In this document: in pieces, positions 15,886-25,643 of the stretch
Layout of the letters: every line of letters begins with the position of its first letter
How positions within the stretch are numbered: position 1 is the first letter of the stretch
Source: Clostridia bacterium
GTDB lineage: Bacteria; Bacillota; Clostridia; TANB77; CAG-508
NCBI GenBank assembly: GCA_017469445.1
Contig: JAFUGK010000001.1
Span: 62,001-126,000, forward strand
DNA length: 64,000 nt
Reading direction: 5' to 3'
Position numbers and translations under genes: made by a program
The notes under the pieces: generated by a model
Told to the model about the DNA's origin: nothing
Database searches by the model: none
The model's input: the letters and a program-made list of their open reading frames with translations, nothing else

Positions 15886-18800
15886 TTATAATACATATTT
15901 TTTAATTATCATTACACCACCAATTATTGTAATTAATATTGTTCCAATTAAAACATAGTAAATTCTATCTTGACCTGTTTTTAGTGATAGCATTACTGGT
16001 GCATCATCTATATCATCTTCTCCATTTACTTTATTATTTGGAGTTGAATCTATATCTTTTGATCCATAATCATTATAATCTTCACTAATTTCTGCTATAT
16101 TAATCTTCGTTCCTAAATTATTTGCATTATTCTTCCATGTTAATAGAATTTTTACAGTTGCAGATTCACCAGGTTGTAGTAATGTTTTTTCTAATGCTTT
16201 TGTTGTAACTTTACCATCTACTTGTGTCCATGTTGGATTATCACTTGCTACAAATTCTAGTCCCTCTGGTATATAATCACTAATTTCTTTTGCATATCCT
16301 GCAATTTGACCTTCGTTTGTAATTTTAATTGTATATTCAAATTTTACTGTTGTTTTACTTAGTTTTTTCTTATCTAAGTCTACTTTAACAATTGGTTCTG
16401 GATTTTCTAATCCTGTATGCCCAGTATCTCTTTCAGTTGTTTTTCCATCTTCAGTTACAATAACTTTGTTAACCCATTTTAATAATGCTAAATCAAAATA
16501 TTGTACTTTTACTTGGTCATAGTCTCTGTCATCTTCTTTATACATTTCATTATCATTATTTGGTACAGAATCTTTATCTGGTGCATTATAATCGTTTTTG
16601 TCTTTAGCTATTTCTGCTATATTTACTAATACTCTGTCTGATGGTATATTCTCTTCTGTTACCTTAAATGCAACTTTAACATCTTTATATACAAGTGTAT
16701 TATTTTGGAATGCTTTAATTAAGTTAGACTCATTTGCACTTGATAAATAATCTGTTGTTATTGTTTTTCCATCTTCAGATAACTTCCAGCCATATTTTTT
16801 ATTTGTATCATTGTCTGGTAAGAATATTAATCCTGCAGGAACATCATCTTTAACTTCTTCTGCATATCCATCTATTGTTCCTTCATTATATATTCTAATT
16901 GTATATTCAACTATACTTCCATTATGTACTAAAAGTGGATCTTTAGGATGTGTATATTTTACATTTCCGTCCTCTATACTTACAACTGGTTCTCTAGAGT
17001 TTACTCCATCAATTTCTTTTCCGTCTATTTTAGTAATGAATTTTCTTAATGCTAAATCAAATATTGCTAATTTAATATTATCGAAATCTTCATCGTCTTC
17101 AACATATTTTGGATAATCTTTATTATTCTCATAGAAATCTGTTGTTGAGTTTTCTTTCTTCCATTCTTCTGGCACAGAATCTCTATCTGTTATAGGGTTT
17201 CCATTTGCATCTTCATCATCAGATATTTCTGCTTCATTTCTAATTATTGCTGATGTTGAATTTGATACTACTTTTAATATTACAGAAACTTCTTTATATG
17301 ATAAGTTTTCTCCGTCATATGCTTTTATTAAATTATTTTCTCCCTTTGCCTTTGACAAGAAATCTGTTGTTATTGTTTTTCCATCATTGCTTACTGTCCA
17401 TGCTGGATTTGTATTTTCTGATGCCACATATTCTAATCCGTTTGGAATATCCTCTGTTAATTGTTTTACATAGCCGTCAACTTCACCCTCATTATATATT
17501 CTAAACGTATATGTTACTAAATCTCCTTTTGTTACAAGTACTGGTACTTTTGTAACATCATATTTTGCTGTTGTAACTAATTTTCCATCAACAACTTTGT
17601 TTAAATTACTTGTATTTACAGTTATATTTCTATTTGATTTTTTACCATTTACTGCTGATATATATTTTATTAATTTTAAATCAAATGATTTTGGCATTAA
17701 TACTACTTTTTCAAAATCATCATCATCTTGTTGTCCTTTATAGTAATAGTTATTCTCTGTATCATTCTTTACAGATTGATTTGAATCATCACCTTTATAT
17801 TTGTCCATATCTGTGCTATTTAAGTAATCGCTATCATGAGTTGGAGACACGGTTGGTCTTGACTCATTACCATCTCTATCTGCTTCTACCTTAACGCCAG
17901 CTTCACTATATTCTTCTGCTATATATGCTATATTTGTTAAATATCTCTTAGTTTTTCCATCTGTATCTGCTTTTTGTACAACTTTACATTTTAAACTAAT
18001 TGTATCGCTTGAAAGTGTTTTTGCATCATACGCAGGTATACTTACTACTGGTTTTGTTTTATCTAGTGTTAATGTTATTTTTGAATCATACTCATATCGT
18101 TCACCTTCAATTGTGTATACACCATGATTTCCTCCAGATATAATATTTTCAGTGCTTGACATCATAATACTCTCTATACTAACAATATATGTGTTACCAT
18201 TTTTAGATTTTACTGTATCCCCTGTTCTTAAAACACTTTCTAATCCTATTGGTAATTGATCTACTACTATAGATGCATATCCATCTATTTCTCCTTCGTT
18301 GTAAATGTTTATATCATATGTTACTATGCTTCCTTCATTTACAACTACTGGATCTTTTCTATGTTTATATGTTGCTGTTTCTGGAATTGTTGTTTTATCT
18401 ATATTCAATTTTCTAGTTGCATCTTTTCCATCTTCATTTACTAATGAAACTGTCTTTCCACTTGCATCTTCTACTGCTGTTATTACTTTTCTTAATGCTA
18501 AATCAAATTGTTTTAATTTAATATTATCATAATCTTCATCATCTTCTACATATTTTGGATAATCTCTATTATTCTCGTAAAACTCTGTTGTTGAATTTTC
18601 CTTTTTCCATTCTTCTGGTACAGAATCTCTATCTACTACTGGATTTCCATTTTTGTCTTGATCATTAGATATTTCAGCTTCATTTCTAATTATTCCTGAA
18701 GTATCATTTGTTACTACCTTTAATACTACAGAAACTTCTTTATATGATAATTTTTGTCCATCAAAGGCTTTTATTAAATTATTTTCACCATTTTCTTTAG

Positions 18801-21720
18801 ATAAGTAATCTGTTGATATTGTTTTTCCATCATTACTTACTGTCCATGCTGGATTTGTATTTTCTGATGCCACATATTGTAATCCTTCTGGTATATCTTC
18901 TGTTATTTCTTTTGCATATCCATCAATATCGCCTTCATTATATATTCTAAATGTATATGTTACTAAGTCTCCTTTTTCTACTGGTAATGGCACTTTTGTT
19001 ACTTCATATTTTGCTGTTGTTACTGTTTTTCCATTTATAGTTTTATTCAAATTGCTTACATCTTCTGTTATCTCTCTGTTTGATTTTTCTCCATTTATTG
19101 CTGATATATATTTAACAAGTTTTAAATCAAATTCTTTTAATCTTATCTTTTCTATATCTCTATCATCTTCATTTGGTACTGTATTGTCATTATTTGGTGT
19201 TGAATCTATATCTTTTACAGGGTTTCCATCTTTATCTGCATCTTCTGCTATCTCAGCAATATTTTCTATTATTCTTTTTGAATCATTTGGTTCAGTAACT
19301 TTAAATGCTATTTTTATATCTCTATAGTCTGGTTCTTCCATTGTTTCAGAATCATATGCTTTTAACAAATTATCTGTTGCATTTCTTGCTCTTGATAAAT
19401 ATGCTGTTGAAATTGATTTTCCATCAGGAGATAAACTCCACATATACTCAACATTTACTGGATGTGCTACTACTTCCTCAAATGAAAGTCCTTCTGGTAT
19501 ATCATCTTTAACTAATTCAGCATATCCATCTGTTTCACCTTGGTTGTATATACGTAATGTATATACTACTATATCTCCATTTGCAACAGCTTGAGGTGCT
19601 GGATGATTATATGTTACTTTTCCGCCTCCAAGTTCTGTAACTGTTGGTTCTCTTCCGCTTATAGTGTCAGCAAATGGTGCCTCTGTTTCTGTTGGATTAA
19701 TTGCTGTTATAAATTTCTTTAAAGCTAAGTCAAATGTTTTTGGCATTACTACTACCTTTTCAAAATCATCATCATCTTGTTGTCCTTTATAATAATAACT
19801 ATTTCTTGTATCATTCTTTACAGATTGATTTGATGTATCTCCCTTGTAACTATCAACATTTGTGCTATTTAAATTTGAAGCAGTTTGTGTTGGTGAAACT
19901 GTTGGCTTTGATTCATTGCCATCTCTATCTTCTAACACCTTTACTCCATCTTCATTGTACTCTTCTGCTATATAGGCTATATTTGTTAAATATCTCTTTG
20001 TTTCTCCATCTGTTGCTGGCTTTTGAACAACTTTACATCTTAAGCTAATTGTATCATTTGAAAGTGTTGTTCCATTATATGCTGGTATACTTACAAAATT
20101 TTTGGTTTTATCTAATGTCAATGTAAGTTTATTATTTGTTGTATTATATTCTGCTGTATATGTATTTCCTTTAGCTGATTTTATAGTTTCTCCTGTCTTT
20201 AACACACTCTCTAATCCAGTTGGTAATTGATCAACTATTATAGAAGCATATCCATTTATTCCACCTTCGTTGTATATATTTAATTCATATGTTACTATAT
20301 CTCCCTCTTTTACAACTACAGGGTCTTTTCTATGTTTATATGTTGCTGTTTCTGGGATTGTAGATTTATCTATGTTTATTTCTCGTGTTGCATCTTTTCC
20401 ATCTTCATTTACTAATGATACAGCATTTCCATCTTTTCCAGTTACTGCTGTTATTACTTTTCTTAGTGCTAAATCAAAATTATAAGTTATTCCTTTTGGT
20501 GCTAATTCTTTTACTGTAGGTTTTTTTGTAACCTCTACAACTGGTTGTTCTTCATTAGTTCCACTTACAGTCCAATACATTGGCTCTGTTTCATAATAAG
20601 TAATGTTCAACTTTAGTGTTACTGAATTTATACCTAAACTTTTTGGTACAGATATATAAAAATTCTTTCCAACTATATCTTTTAGTGTTTTTCCTGATTC
20701 TAATTCTGTTTTACTTCCGGCTGTTTTTTCATATAAAATTTTATAATTTGATATTTCATGATTATCTTGATCTACTACTTTAGATGTAATACTATAGCCC
20801 AATTCAGATTGTTTCTTTAATTTAAATGGTCCTACTATAGTATTATCTCCAGAGGTTTGTGTTGTTAAAGTTGTAGTATCCCATTCAATTGGCTCTGGTA
20901 CACCTCTTGTGGCTCCATTACCATAAATTGAAGCATTTTTTATAGCTTCTTTTACTAAGTATGTATAAAGTATATCTGCATCCCCTTGTTTCATTGAATC
21001 AAATTGAGTAAATGCTGAACTACCTGATTCTTTTTTACTTATAGCTGTTATATTAGTTACCCCAGATGCTTCTAATCCCTGGTCATATCCTGTTACATTT
21101 CCACTTGAAACTTCTCCCATATTAGTAAAATGCCATATTGCTAATTGTTGTATTACTTCAATATCATTATCATTCAAAAGTGCATCTCCTGGTGAAGTCA
21201 TTTCACCTGAAGCTAGTTGTGCTTGGAATGCTCCTGAAAGAAGAGAATCTCTCATTTGATTTCTTTCAGGTATATTTGAATGTTTTGGCAAATACATATT
21301 ATCTAAAATCCAAAGCAAAGCATTATATTTGCTATATGTATATGTTGTACCATCTATTGTTGCTGTTGTATTTGTATCTGCTGGTAATGCACTCTTATGA
21401 GTTGATGGTATTTCAGATATTTTCTTTAAATTGTATGAGATATTATATGTTCTAGTTTGCAATGGATCTGTAACTGTTCCTCCAAATCCTGGTCCTGCCT
21501 TTATACAATAGAATGTATTGTCATAAATGTAGCCACCATTGCTAGTATGTGTCACAATTTTAAACAAATCCCTTGTTCCAATTCTATATGCATCTCCATT
21601 TTCTCTGTTTTGCCTGATTCCTAGTAAATATGAAGATGCTGCTTTTGTTGGTATTGCAAAACTTGCCATGCAAAATATCATAACAATAGCCATTACAAAA
21701 ATTACTTTACTTTTTTTCAT
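15886..21720 (-). CDS. Giant thioester-domain surface adhesin with seven repeat domains
   Basis: 1944 residues. The start at 21720 follows AAGGAAGGTAGAACT and gives a signal peptide (MKKSKVIFVMAIVMIFCMAS, cleavage near AASS). The N-terminal domain has thioester-adhesin hallmarks: Cys72 in FYCIKAGPG and Gln192 in IQQLAIWHF, the pair that forms an internal thioester for covalent host binding. Seven beta-rich DUF11-like repeats follow, each opening FDLALRK / FDLKLVKYIS and containing VxKGDxVTYxxxIYNEG. Repeats 1 and 4, and 3 and 5, are near copies, so the array grew by duplication. The C-terminus has LSLKTG, one membrane span and KKYVL, a sortase-like sorting signal with Ser in the usual Pro place. 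Confidence 0.9.
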   Translation of the reverse strand: MKKSKVIFVMAIVMIFCMASFAIPTKAASSYLLGIRQNRENGDAYRIGTRDLFKIVTHTSNGGYIYDNTFYCIKAGPGFGGTVTDPLQTRTYNISYNLKKISEIPSTHKSALPADTNTTATIDGTTYTYSKYNALLWILDNMYLPKHSNIPERNQMRDSLLSGAFQAQLASGEMTSPGDALLNDNDIEVIQQLAIWHFTNMGEVSSGNVTGYDQGLEASGVTNITAISKKESGSSAFTQFDSMKQGDADILYTYLVKEAIKNASIYGNGATRGVPEPIEWDTTTLTTQTSGDNTIVGPFKLKKQSELGYSITSKVVDQDNHEISNYKILYEKTAGSKTELESGKTLKDIVGKNFYISVPKSLGINSVTLKLNITYYETEPMYWTVSGTNEEQPVVEVTKKPTVKELAPKGITYNFDLALRKVITAVTGKDGNAVSLVNEDGKDATREINIDKSTIPETATYKHRKDPVVVKEGDIVTYELNIYNEGGINGYASIIVDQLPTGLESVLKTGETIKSAKGNTYTAEYNTTNNKLTLTLDKTKNFVSIPAYNGTTLSNDTISLRCKVVQKPATDGETKRYLTNIAYIAEEYNEDGVKVLEDRDGNESKPTVSPTQTASNLNSTNVDSYKGDTSNQSVKNDTRNSYYYKGQQDDDDFEKVVVMPKTFDLALKKFITAINPTETEAPFADTISGREPTVTELGGGKVTYNHPAPQAVANGDIVVYTLRIYNQGETDGYAELVKDDIPEGLSFEEVVAHPVNVEYMWSLSPDGKSISTAYLSRARNATDNLLKAYDSETMEEPDYRDIKIAFKVTEPNDSKRIIENIAEIAEDADKDGNPVKDIDSTPNNDNTVPNEDDRDIEKIRLKEFDLKLVKYISAINGEKSNREITEDVSNLNKTINGKTVTTAKYEVTKVPLPVEKGDLVTYTFRIYNEGDIDGYAKEITEDIPEGLQYVASENTNPAWTVSNDGKTISTDYLSKENGENNLIKAFDGQKLSYKEVSVVLKVVTNDTSGIIRNEAEISNDQDKNGNPVVDRDSVPEEWKKENSTTEFYENNRDYPKYVEDDEDYDNIKLKQFDLALRKVITAVEDASGKTVSLVNEDGKDATRKLNIDKTTIPETATYKHRKDPVVVNEGSIVTYDINIYNEGEIDGYASIVVDQLPIGLESVLRTGDTVKSKNGNTYIVSIESIMMSSTENIISGGNHGVYTIEGERYEYDSKITLTLDKTKPVVSIPAYDAKTLSSDTISLKCKVVQKADTDGKTKRYLTNIAYIAEEYSEAGVKVEADRDGNESRPTVSPTHDSDYLNSTDMDKYKGDDSNQSVKNDTENNYYYKGQQDDDDFEKVVLMPKSFDLKLIKYISAVNGKKSNRNITVNTSNLNKVVDGKLVTTAKYDVTKVPVLVTKGDLVTYTFRIYNEGEVDGYVKQLTEDIPNGLEYVASENTNPAWTVSNDGKTITTDFLSKAKGENNLIKAYDGENLSYKEVSVILKVVSNSTSAIIRNEAEISDDEDANGNPITDRDSVPEEWKKENSTTDFYENNKDYPKYVEDDEDFDNIKLAIFDLALRKFITKIDGKEIDGVNSREPVVSIEDGNVKYTHPKDPLLVHNGSIVEYTIRIYNEGTIDGYAEEVKDDVPAGLIFLPDNDTNKKYGWKLSEDGKTITTDYLSSANESNLIKAFQNNTLVYKDVKVAFKVTEENIPSDRVLVNIAEIAKDKNDYNAPDKDSVPNNDNEMYKEDDRDYDQVKVQYFDLALLKWVNKVIVTEDGKTTERDTGHTGLENPEPIVKVDLDKKKLSKTTVKFEYTIKITNEGQIAGYAKEISDYIPEGLEFVASDNPTWTQVDGKVTTKALEKTLLQPGESATVKILLTWKNNANNLGTKINIAEISEDYNDYGSKDIDSTPNNKVNGEDDIDDAPVMLSLKTGQDRIYYVLIGTILITIIGGVMIIKKYVL

Positions 21721-22030
21721 AGTTCTACCTTCCTTAATATTATATATATATATTATTTTACTATTAATTTTTTTATAGTCAATACTACCTTTTTTCATAT
21801 GTGCACAATATTACAAACTTTTTACGTTATAAAGCTTAGGGAAATTGGTGTTACACACACATTTCCACTAATATTACAATTATATTACATTTTTATGTTT
21901 TTTTCAATACTTTAGCGGATTTTTCTTCATTTTTATCGCATTTTTTATTTCTTATTGTACTGTAAGAAATTTCTCTTTTAAACTACTTGACTTTTTATTT
22001 ATATTTTGTTATTATATTAATTGCTTATTT
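21721..22030. other. Intergenic region upstream of the adhesin
   Basis: About 310 AT-rich bases. It must hold the adhesin promoter (minus strand) and the tRNA-Gly promoter (plus strand; TTGACT near 21989 followed by a TATATTAA stretch). I see no gene, strong hairpin or repeat here. Confidence 0.5.
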
Positions 22031-22106
22031 GCGGGAATAGCTCAGTTGATAGAGCGCTGCCTTGCCAAGGCAGAGGTCGCGGGTTTGAGCCCCGTTTCCC
22101 GCTCCA
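22031..22106 (+). tRNA. tRNA-Gly (GCC), with A19-U56 elbow pair
   Basis: Full cloverleaf: acceptor GCGGGAA/TTCCCGC, D-stem GCTC/GAGC, anticodon stem CTGCC/GGCAG with loop TTGCCAA (anticodon GCC), T-stem GCGGG/CCCGT, encoded CCA at 22104-22106. The D-loop is AGTTGATA (G18, A19) and the T-loop is TTTGAGC (U56), so the near-universal G19-C56 pair is replaced by A19-U56. It is followed by a TGCGAGGCA/TGCCTCGCA hairpin and a repeat cassette. Confidence 0.97.
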
Positions 22107-22110
22107 AATG

Positions 22111-22235
22111 TGCGAGGCACTTTTGCCTCGCAGTGAATAATGAAAAGTGAATAATTAATAATGAATATTAGAAATATGTAAAGTAGCACATTTGTATTAT
22201 TCACTATTAACTATTCACTATTCATTATTAATTAA
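22111..22235 (+). repeat. Terminator hairpin plus tRNA-flank repeat, copy 1
   Basis: A 9-bp hairpin (22111-22132) directly follows tRNA-Gly. After it come several copies of TGAATAATGAA-like and ATTATTCACTATT-like sequence that are inverted with respect to each other around a unique core. A block of 39 bases (22170-22208) is identical to 22473-22511 behind tRNA-Cys. Confidence 0.75.
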
Positions 22236-22335
22236 ATGTACTAATTTTAAAACACATTTAATATAATAAACTATAAAATATTTTAAGCAACTCTTTACAG
22301 TTAATGAATAATAAAGAGTTAATAATTAAATATAT

Positions 22336-22409
22336 GGCGCCTTAGCCAAGCGGTAAGGCACGAGTCTGCAAAACTCTGATGATCGGTTCGACTCCGATAG
22401 GCGCCTCCA
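22336..22409 (+). tRNA. tRNA-Cys (GCA)
   Basis: Cloverleaf with acceptor GGCGCCT/AGGCGCC, D-loop AGCCAAGCGGTAA carrying the normal G18-G19, anticodon loop CTGCAAA (GCA), T-loop TTCGACT with C56, encoded CCA at 22407-22409. A TGCGAGACA/TGTCTCGCA hairpin follows. Confidence 0.97.
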
Positions 22410-22413
22410 AATG

Positions 22414-22535
22414 TGCGAGACAAAAATGTCTCGCAATTAATAATTAAACGTGAATAATGAATAGTGAATAATAGAAATATGTAAAGTAGCACATTTGTAT
22501 TATTCACTATTCATTATTAATTTTTCATTATTCAT
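22414..22535 (+). repeat. Terminator hairpin plus tRNA-flank repeat, copy 2
   Basis: A 9-bp hairpin (22414-22435), then AATAATGAATAGTGAATAAT, a core, and ATTATTCACTATTCATTATT as terminal inverted repeats of 20 bases. The core AGAAATATGTAAAGTAGCAC and following bases match copy 1 exactly. Confidence 0.75.
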
Positions 22536-22558
22536 AAACTCAAAGTTCTTCTCAAACT

Positions 22559-23419
22559 CTATAGTGTTTCTACTTTTGTTAATTTCCATTCAGAAAATTC
22601 TGAATCTTTAGAAGCATTCTTTGAGTTACTATTTTTTGTAAATGTCATGATAATCTTTTTGTTGTAAGATTTTTTATTACTTCCTTTAACTACTTCATTT
22701 GTACTTCTTTGCAAAATATATTCTTTCATTTCAGCTTCTATTAAAACTTTTATCTCTTCCTCTGTCATACTTTTGCTATATTCATATAAACTACATTCTT
22801 CAATAATTAAATCTTCTGTCACAAATTCCAAGCCATCTCTTTCAAAATCTTTTTTCTGCTTTTGTAATCTTCCATATAGTTCATCACTTATGAAATTTTT
22901 TGTAACATTCATTTGATCTTTTTTGTCTGATTTAATTGATAAAAATATTTCTTTGCACCAATCTTTAAACAGTTCAAAATCAAAATTATAGCCATTTTCT
23001 TTTAAAGCACTAATTGTAACTCCTTCTTTAACATTCTCTTTTTTTACCTCTACAGCATCTAGTACTTTAAAATTTTCTAAATCTTGCCTTGCTTTTTCTC
23101 GTGCTTCAGATGCCTCTTTATAAGCAATATATCTATCCATTCTTTCATCATCTTTGTCAAATCCAGTAAAAGATTTTCTTCTTTCTTCGTATGATTTTTG
23201 CATAGATTTTTCATAAGTATCCATATAAACTTTATTTAATACTTTAGCTTCATATTCTAATTCTTTTTCTTCTTTTCTTTGATTTTCTTTTATTTGTCCC
23301 AAATCATCAAACTCATTAAATTCTATTTTTGATTTTATATTTCTTTTATTTATAAAATCTATAATTTTACTAACTACTAAAATAATTATAATTATTAATA
23401 TTGTTATAATGGTTCTCAT
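22559..23419 (-). CDS. Tim44-like domain membrane protein
   Basis: 286 residues. An N-terminal membrane span (IITILIIIIILVVSKIIDFI) is followed by a charged coiled-coil stretch (about 40-120) and a C-terminal Tim44/MRPL45-like domain of the NTF2 fold: FELFKDWCKEIFLSIKSDKK, NFISDELYGRLQKQ, then strands EFVTEDLIIEECSL and IMTFTKN. In other bacteria such proteins are associated with the inner membrane; function is unclear. It lies downstream of the DacF-like gene with a 72-base gap. Confidence 0.7.
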   Translation of the reverse strand: MRTIITILIIIIILVVSKIIDFINKRNIKSKIEFNEFDDLGQIKENQRKEEKELEYEAKVLNKVYMDTYEKSMQKSYEERRKSFTGFDKDDERMDRYIAYKEASEAREKARQDLENFKVLDAVEVKKENVKEGVTISALKENGYNFDFELFKDWCKEIFLSIKSDKKDQMNVTKNFISDELYGRLQKQKKDFERDGLEFVTEDLIIEECSLYEYSKSMTEEEIKVLIEAEMKEYILQRSTNEVVKGSNKKSYNKKIIMTFTKNSNSKNASKDSEFSEWKLTKVETL

Positions 23420-23491
23420 AAGTATCTCTCCTTATTTTTATGGTACATTTTATTAATTATTAGCATATCACATTTAAATATAAAATACAAT

Positions 23492-24748
23492 TTAAAAATG
23501 CATATTTGCAACTATTATTCTACCTTGATTTTGAATTAAATACTTAAAGTAATCCCAAATGTTCTTTCTTTCAATTCCTTCTTTTGTTATTATTGGAATC
23601 TGAATTATTTCTTTATTTTCATATATTACATGGATTTTCCCTATTTCATTTTTTTCTTGTACAGGTGCATCTATTTTTTCTTTACATTCTATTTGAATTA
23701 TAATATCATCTATTTTCTCCTTATTTATTGGGTATAATTTAAAATCAGATACATATTCCAAATCTATATCTGACTTATCCTTTTTCCCTTTTATTACTTC
23801 TATATTGACCTTATTATCTTCTTTCCAATTTTTAAATGCTTCTTCCACTTTTTCTTTTATATTTATTCTTACAAAATTTTTATAGTTATATTCAATTAAA
23901 TTTATACTATCTTTAGTCCTAAATTTCTTTGTATCTGCTCCAAGTACAACTGTTATTATTGGCCAATTATTCCTTGTGCAAGAAGTAACCAGGCACCTTC
24001 CTGCCATATTTGTAAATCCGGTCTTTACTCCATTTACTCCATTCAAGTTTCCTAGCAGTTCATTTGTATTATTTATTAGAATAGGCTTAGAATTTATATA
24101 CACAGTAGTACTTTTTGTATTAACAATATTGGCAAATTCTTCTATATTTAGTGCATAATCTGTAATAAGTGCAAGTTCATAAGCAGTAGTATAATGATTT
24201 GTATTATCTAATCCATGAGGGGTTACAAAATTAGTACTAACCAAACCTAATTCTTTTGCTTTTTTATTCATCATATTTGCAAATTCTTCTATACTTCCAC
24301 CTATCGAAATAGCAATTTGAGTAGCAGCATCATTTCCTGAACGCAATAATAATCCATACAATAAATCTTTTATTTTTATTTTGTCTCCTTTTTTTAATCC
24401 TAATCGCGATCCGTGTATCGCTGCTGCTTTTGAATCTACTTCAACCACTTCATCTAAATTTCCATTTTCTAAAGTTACTATTGCTGTCATAATTTTAGTA
24501 GTAGATGCCATTGGCCTTTTTTCATTAATATTTTTGCCATATATAACTGTTTTAGAATCTCTATCAAAAATAATTGCTGCCTTAGAATTTAACTTCGGTA
24601 AATTTATATTTTCTTTCGTATTTGCAGCTTTTACTTCTTCCCAAACTTCTTCAAATGGAAAATCCTCCAATTCTTCTTCATCAGCAAATGAAATTATGCT
24701 AAATATATTTAATACTATTATTAAAATCGCTAAAATTCTTTTTGCCAT
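23492..24748 (-). CDS. D-alanyl-D-alanine carboxypeptidase, DacF/PBP5 type
   Basis: 418 residues with a signal peptide (RILAILIIVLNIFSIISFA). The three active-site motifs of S11 peptidases are intact: S82-TTK85, S137-G-N139 and K242-TG. A C-terminal beta domain and a weak hydrophobic end follow. It trims the terminal D-Ala of peptidoglycan stem peptides, thereby limiting crosslinks. Sporulation-type DacF and vegetative PBP5 cannot be separated by eye. The ribosome site AAGGGTG lies inside a terminator hairpin, so expression may be coupled to its structure. Confidence 0.92.
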   Translation of the reverse strand: MAKRILAILIIVLNIFSIISFADEEELEDFPFEEVWEEVKAANTKENINLPKLNSKAAIIFDRDSKTVIYGKNINEKRPMASTTKIMTAIVTLENGNLDEVVEVDSKAAAIHGSRLGLKKGDKIKIKDLLYGLLLRSGNDAATQIAISIGGSIEEFANMMNKKAKELGLVSTNFVTPHGLDNTNHYTTAYELALITDYALNIEEFANIVNTKSTTVYINSKPILINNTNELLGNLNGVNGVKTGFTNMAGRCLVTSCTRNNWPIITVVLGADTKKFRTKDSINLIEYNYKNFVRINIKEKVEEAFKNWKEDNKVNIEVIKGKKDKSDIDLEYVSDFKLYPINKEKIDDIIIQIECKEKIDAPVQEKNEIGKIHVIYENKEIIQIPIITKEGIERKNIWDYFKYLIQNQGRIIVANMHF

Positions 24749-24750
24749 GC

Positions 24751-24791
24751 AAAAATCACCCTTTAAAATATATTATTAAAGGGTGATTTTT
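24751..24791 (-). terminator. Terminator between SH3-CAP gene and dac gene
   Basis: A 16-bp perfect stem (24751-24766 with 24776-24791), A/T tracts on both sides and an AAGGGTGA core. On the minus strand it ends the SH3-CAP transcript and overlaps the dac ribosome site. Confidence 0.8.
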
Positions 24792-24794
24792 ATA

Positions 24795-25517
24795 CTATTT
24801 ACCTATAAACATTTGTACAAATATTTTCCCATATTTAGGGCTTTGAACAACTGCTATTCCAGTATAATTATAGCTGTTATTCAATATGTTATTTTTATGG
24901 CTTTCCGAATTCATCCAAGCCTCTACTGCTTTTTGATTATCAGAATTTCCTGCTATATTCTCTCCTGCAACTCGATAATTAATTTGATTATTCTTCATCA
25001 TATCAAATGGCGAACCATAAGTTGGTGATTCATGCGCAAAATATTCATTATCTACCATATCTTTTGCTTTTATTCTTACTACATTTTGAAGTTCATCATT
25101 TATTTCTAAGGCCTCTAATCCATTATCTATCCTTTGGTTATTAATAAGTTCTAGTACATTTTTTTCATCTTCTGTAAGTTGCACAGGCTCTGGCTTATAA
25201 TCATTTATTGTGTCTATACTTCCTTCTGCTTGTTTAATATATTCGCTACTCACACATCCTATAATATCATCCTTTGTCTGAATTATGTACCAATCATCAA
25301 GTTTTGCATATATTTTTACTCCTTCATTTTCTGATAAACTTCCTATGACTTCATATTTCTTACCTGGTCCTTTTCTGACATTTAGCTTCACAACTGTAAC
25401 TTGTCCTTCAGCAAATTCCGCTTCTTCGCTTTGTCTCATTGCAAACGTGTTTATACTCATTAATTCACCAAGTATAAAAATTGCTAAAATAAGTATAAAT
25501 AAAATTCTTTTTTTCAT
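24795..25517 (-). CDS. Secreted SH3-CAP domain protein
   Basis: 240 residues. Signal peptide (ILFILILAIFILGELMSINTFA), a bacterial SH3 domain at about 38-95 (VVKLNVRKGPGKKYEVIGSL ... WYIIQT), then a CAP/SCP domain from about 115: LTEDEKNVLELINNQRIDNG, ARESP-like FAHESPTYGS, RVAGENIAGN and SESHKNNILNNSYNYTGIAV. Such YkwD-type proteins are common spore or cell-envelope proteins in Clostridia; SH3 suggests peptidoglycan binding. GGAGGT precedes the ATG. It lies at the downstream end of the secretion-system operon and may be transcribed with it. Confidence 0.9.
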   Translation of the reverse strand: MKKRILFILILAIFILGELMSINTFAMRQSEEAEFAEGQVTVVKLNVRKGPGKKYEVIGSLSENEGVKIYAKLDDWYIIQTKDDIIGCVSSEYIKQAEGSIDTINDYKPEPVQLTEDEKNVLELINNQRIDNGLEALEINDELQNVVRIKAKDMVDNEYFAHESPTYGSPFDMMKNNQINYRVAGENIAGNSDNQKAVEAWMNSESHKNNILNNSYNYTGIAVVQSPKYGKIFVQMFIGK

Positions 25518-25643
25518 ATATTATCTACCTCCATAAAAAATATTCATGTAGATAATACCCAGTTTAAAAAAATTTATACATATTTAAAAAAATTTTCTTA
25601 TATTTTTAATTGATAATAAAACAGCCAATTATATATTAAATTT

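Noticed and set aside
15886..21720. Repeated DNA within this stretch as a CRISPR-like or satellite array
   Set aside because: The repeats are protein-domain repeats in one continuous reading frame, hundreds of bases long and diverged.
22319..22507. 63-codon open frame on the minus strand ending in RSRTDHQSFADSCLTAW-like sequence
   Set aside because: It runs antisense through tRNA-Cys and its flanking repeat; such spurious frames are common opposite tRNA genes.
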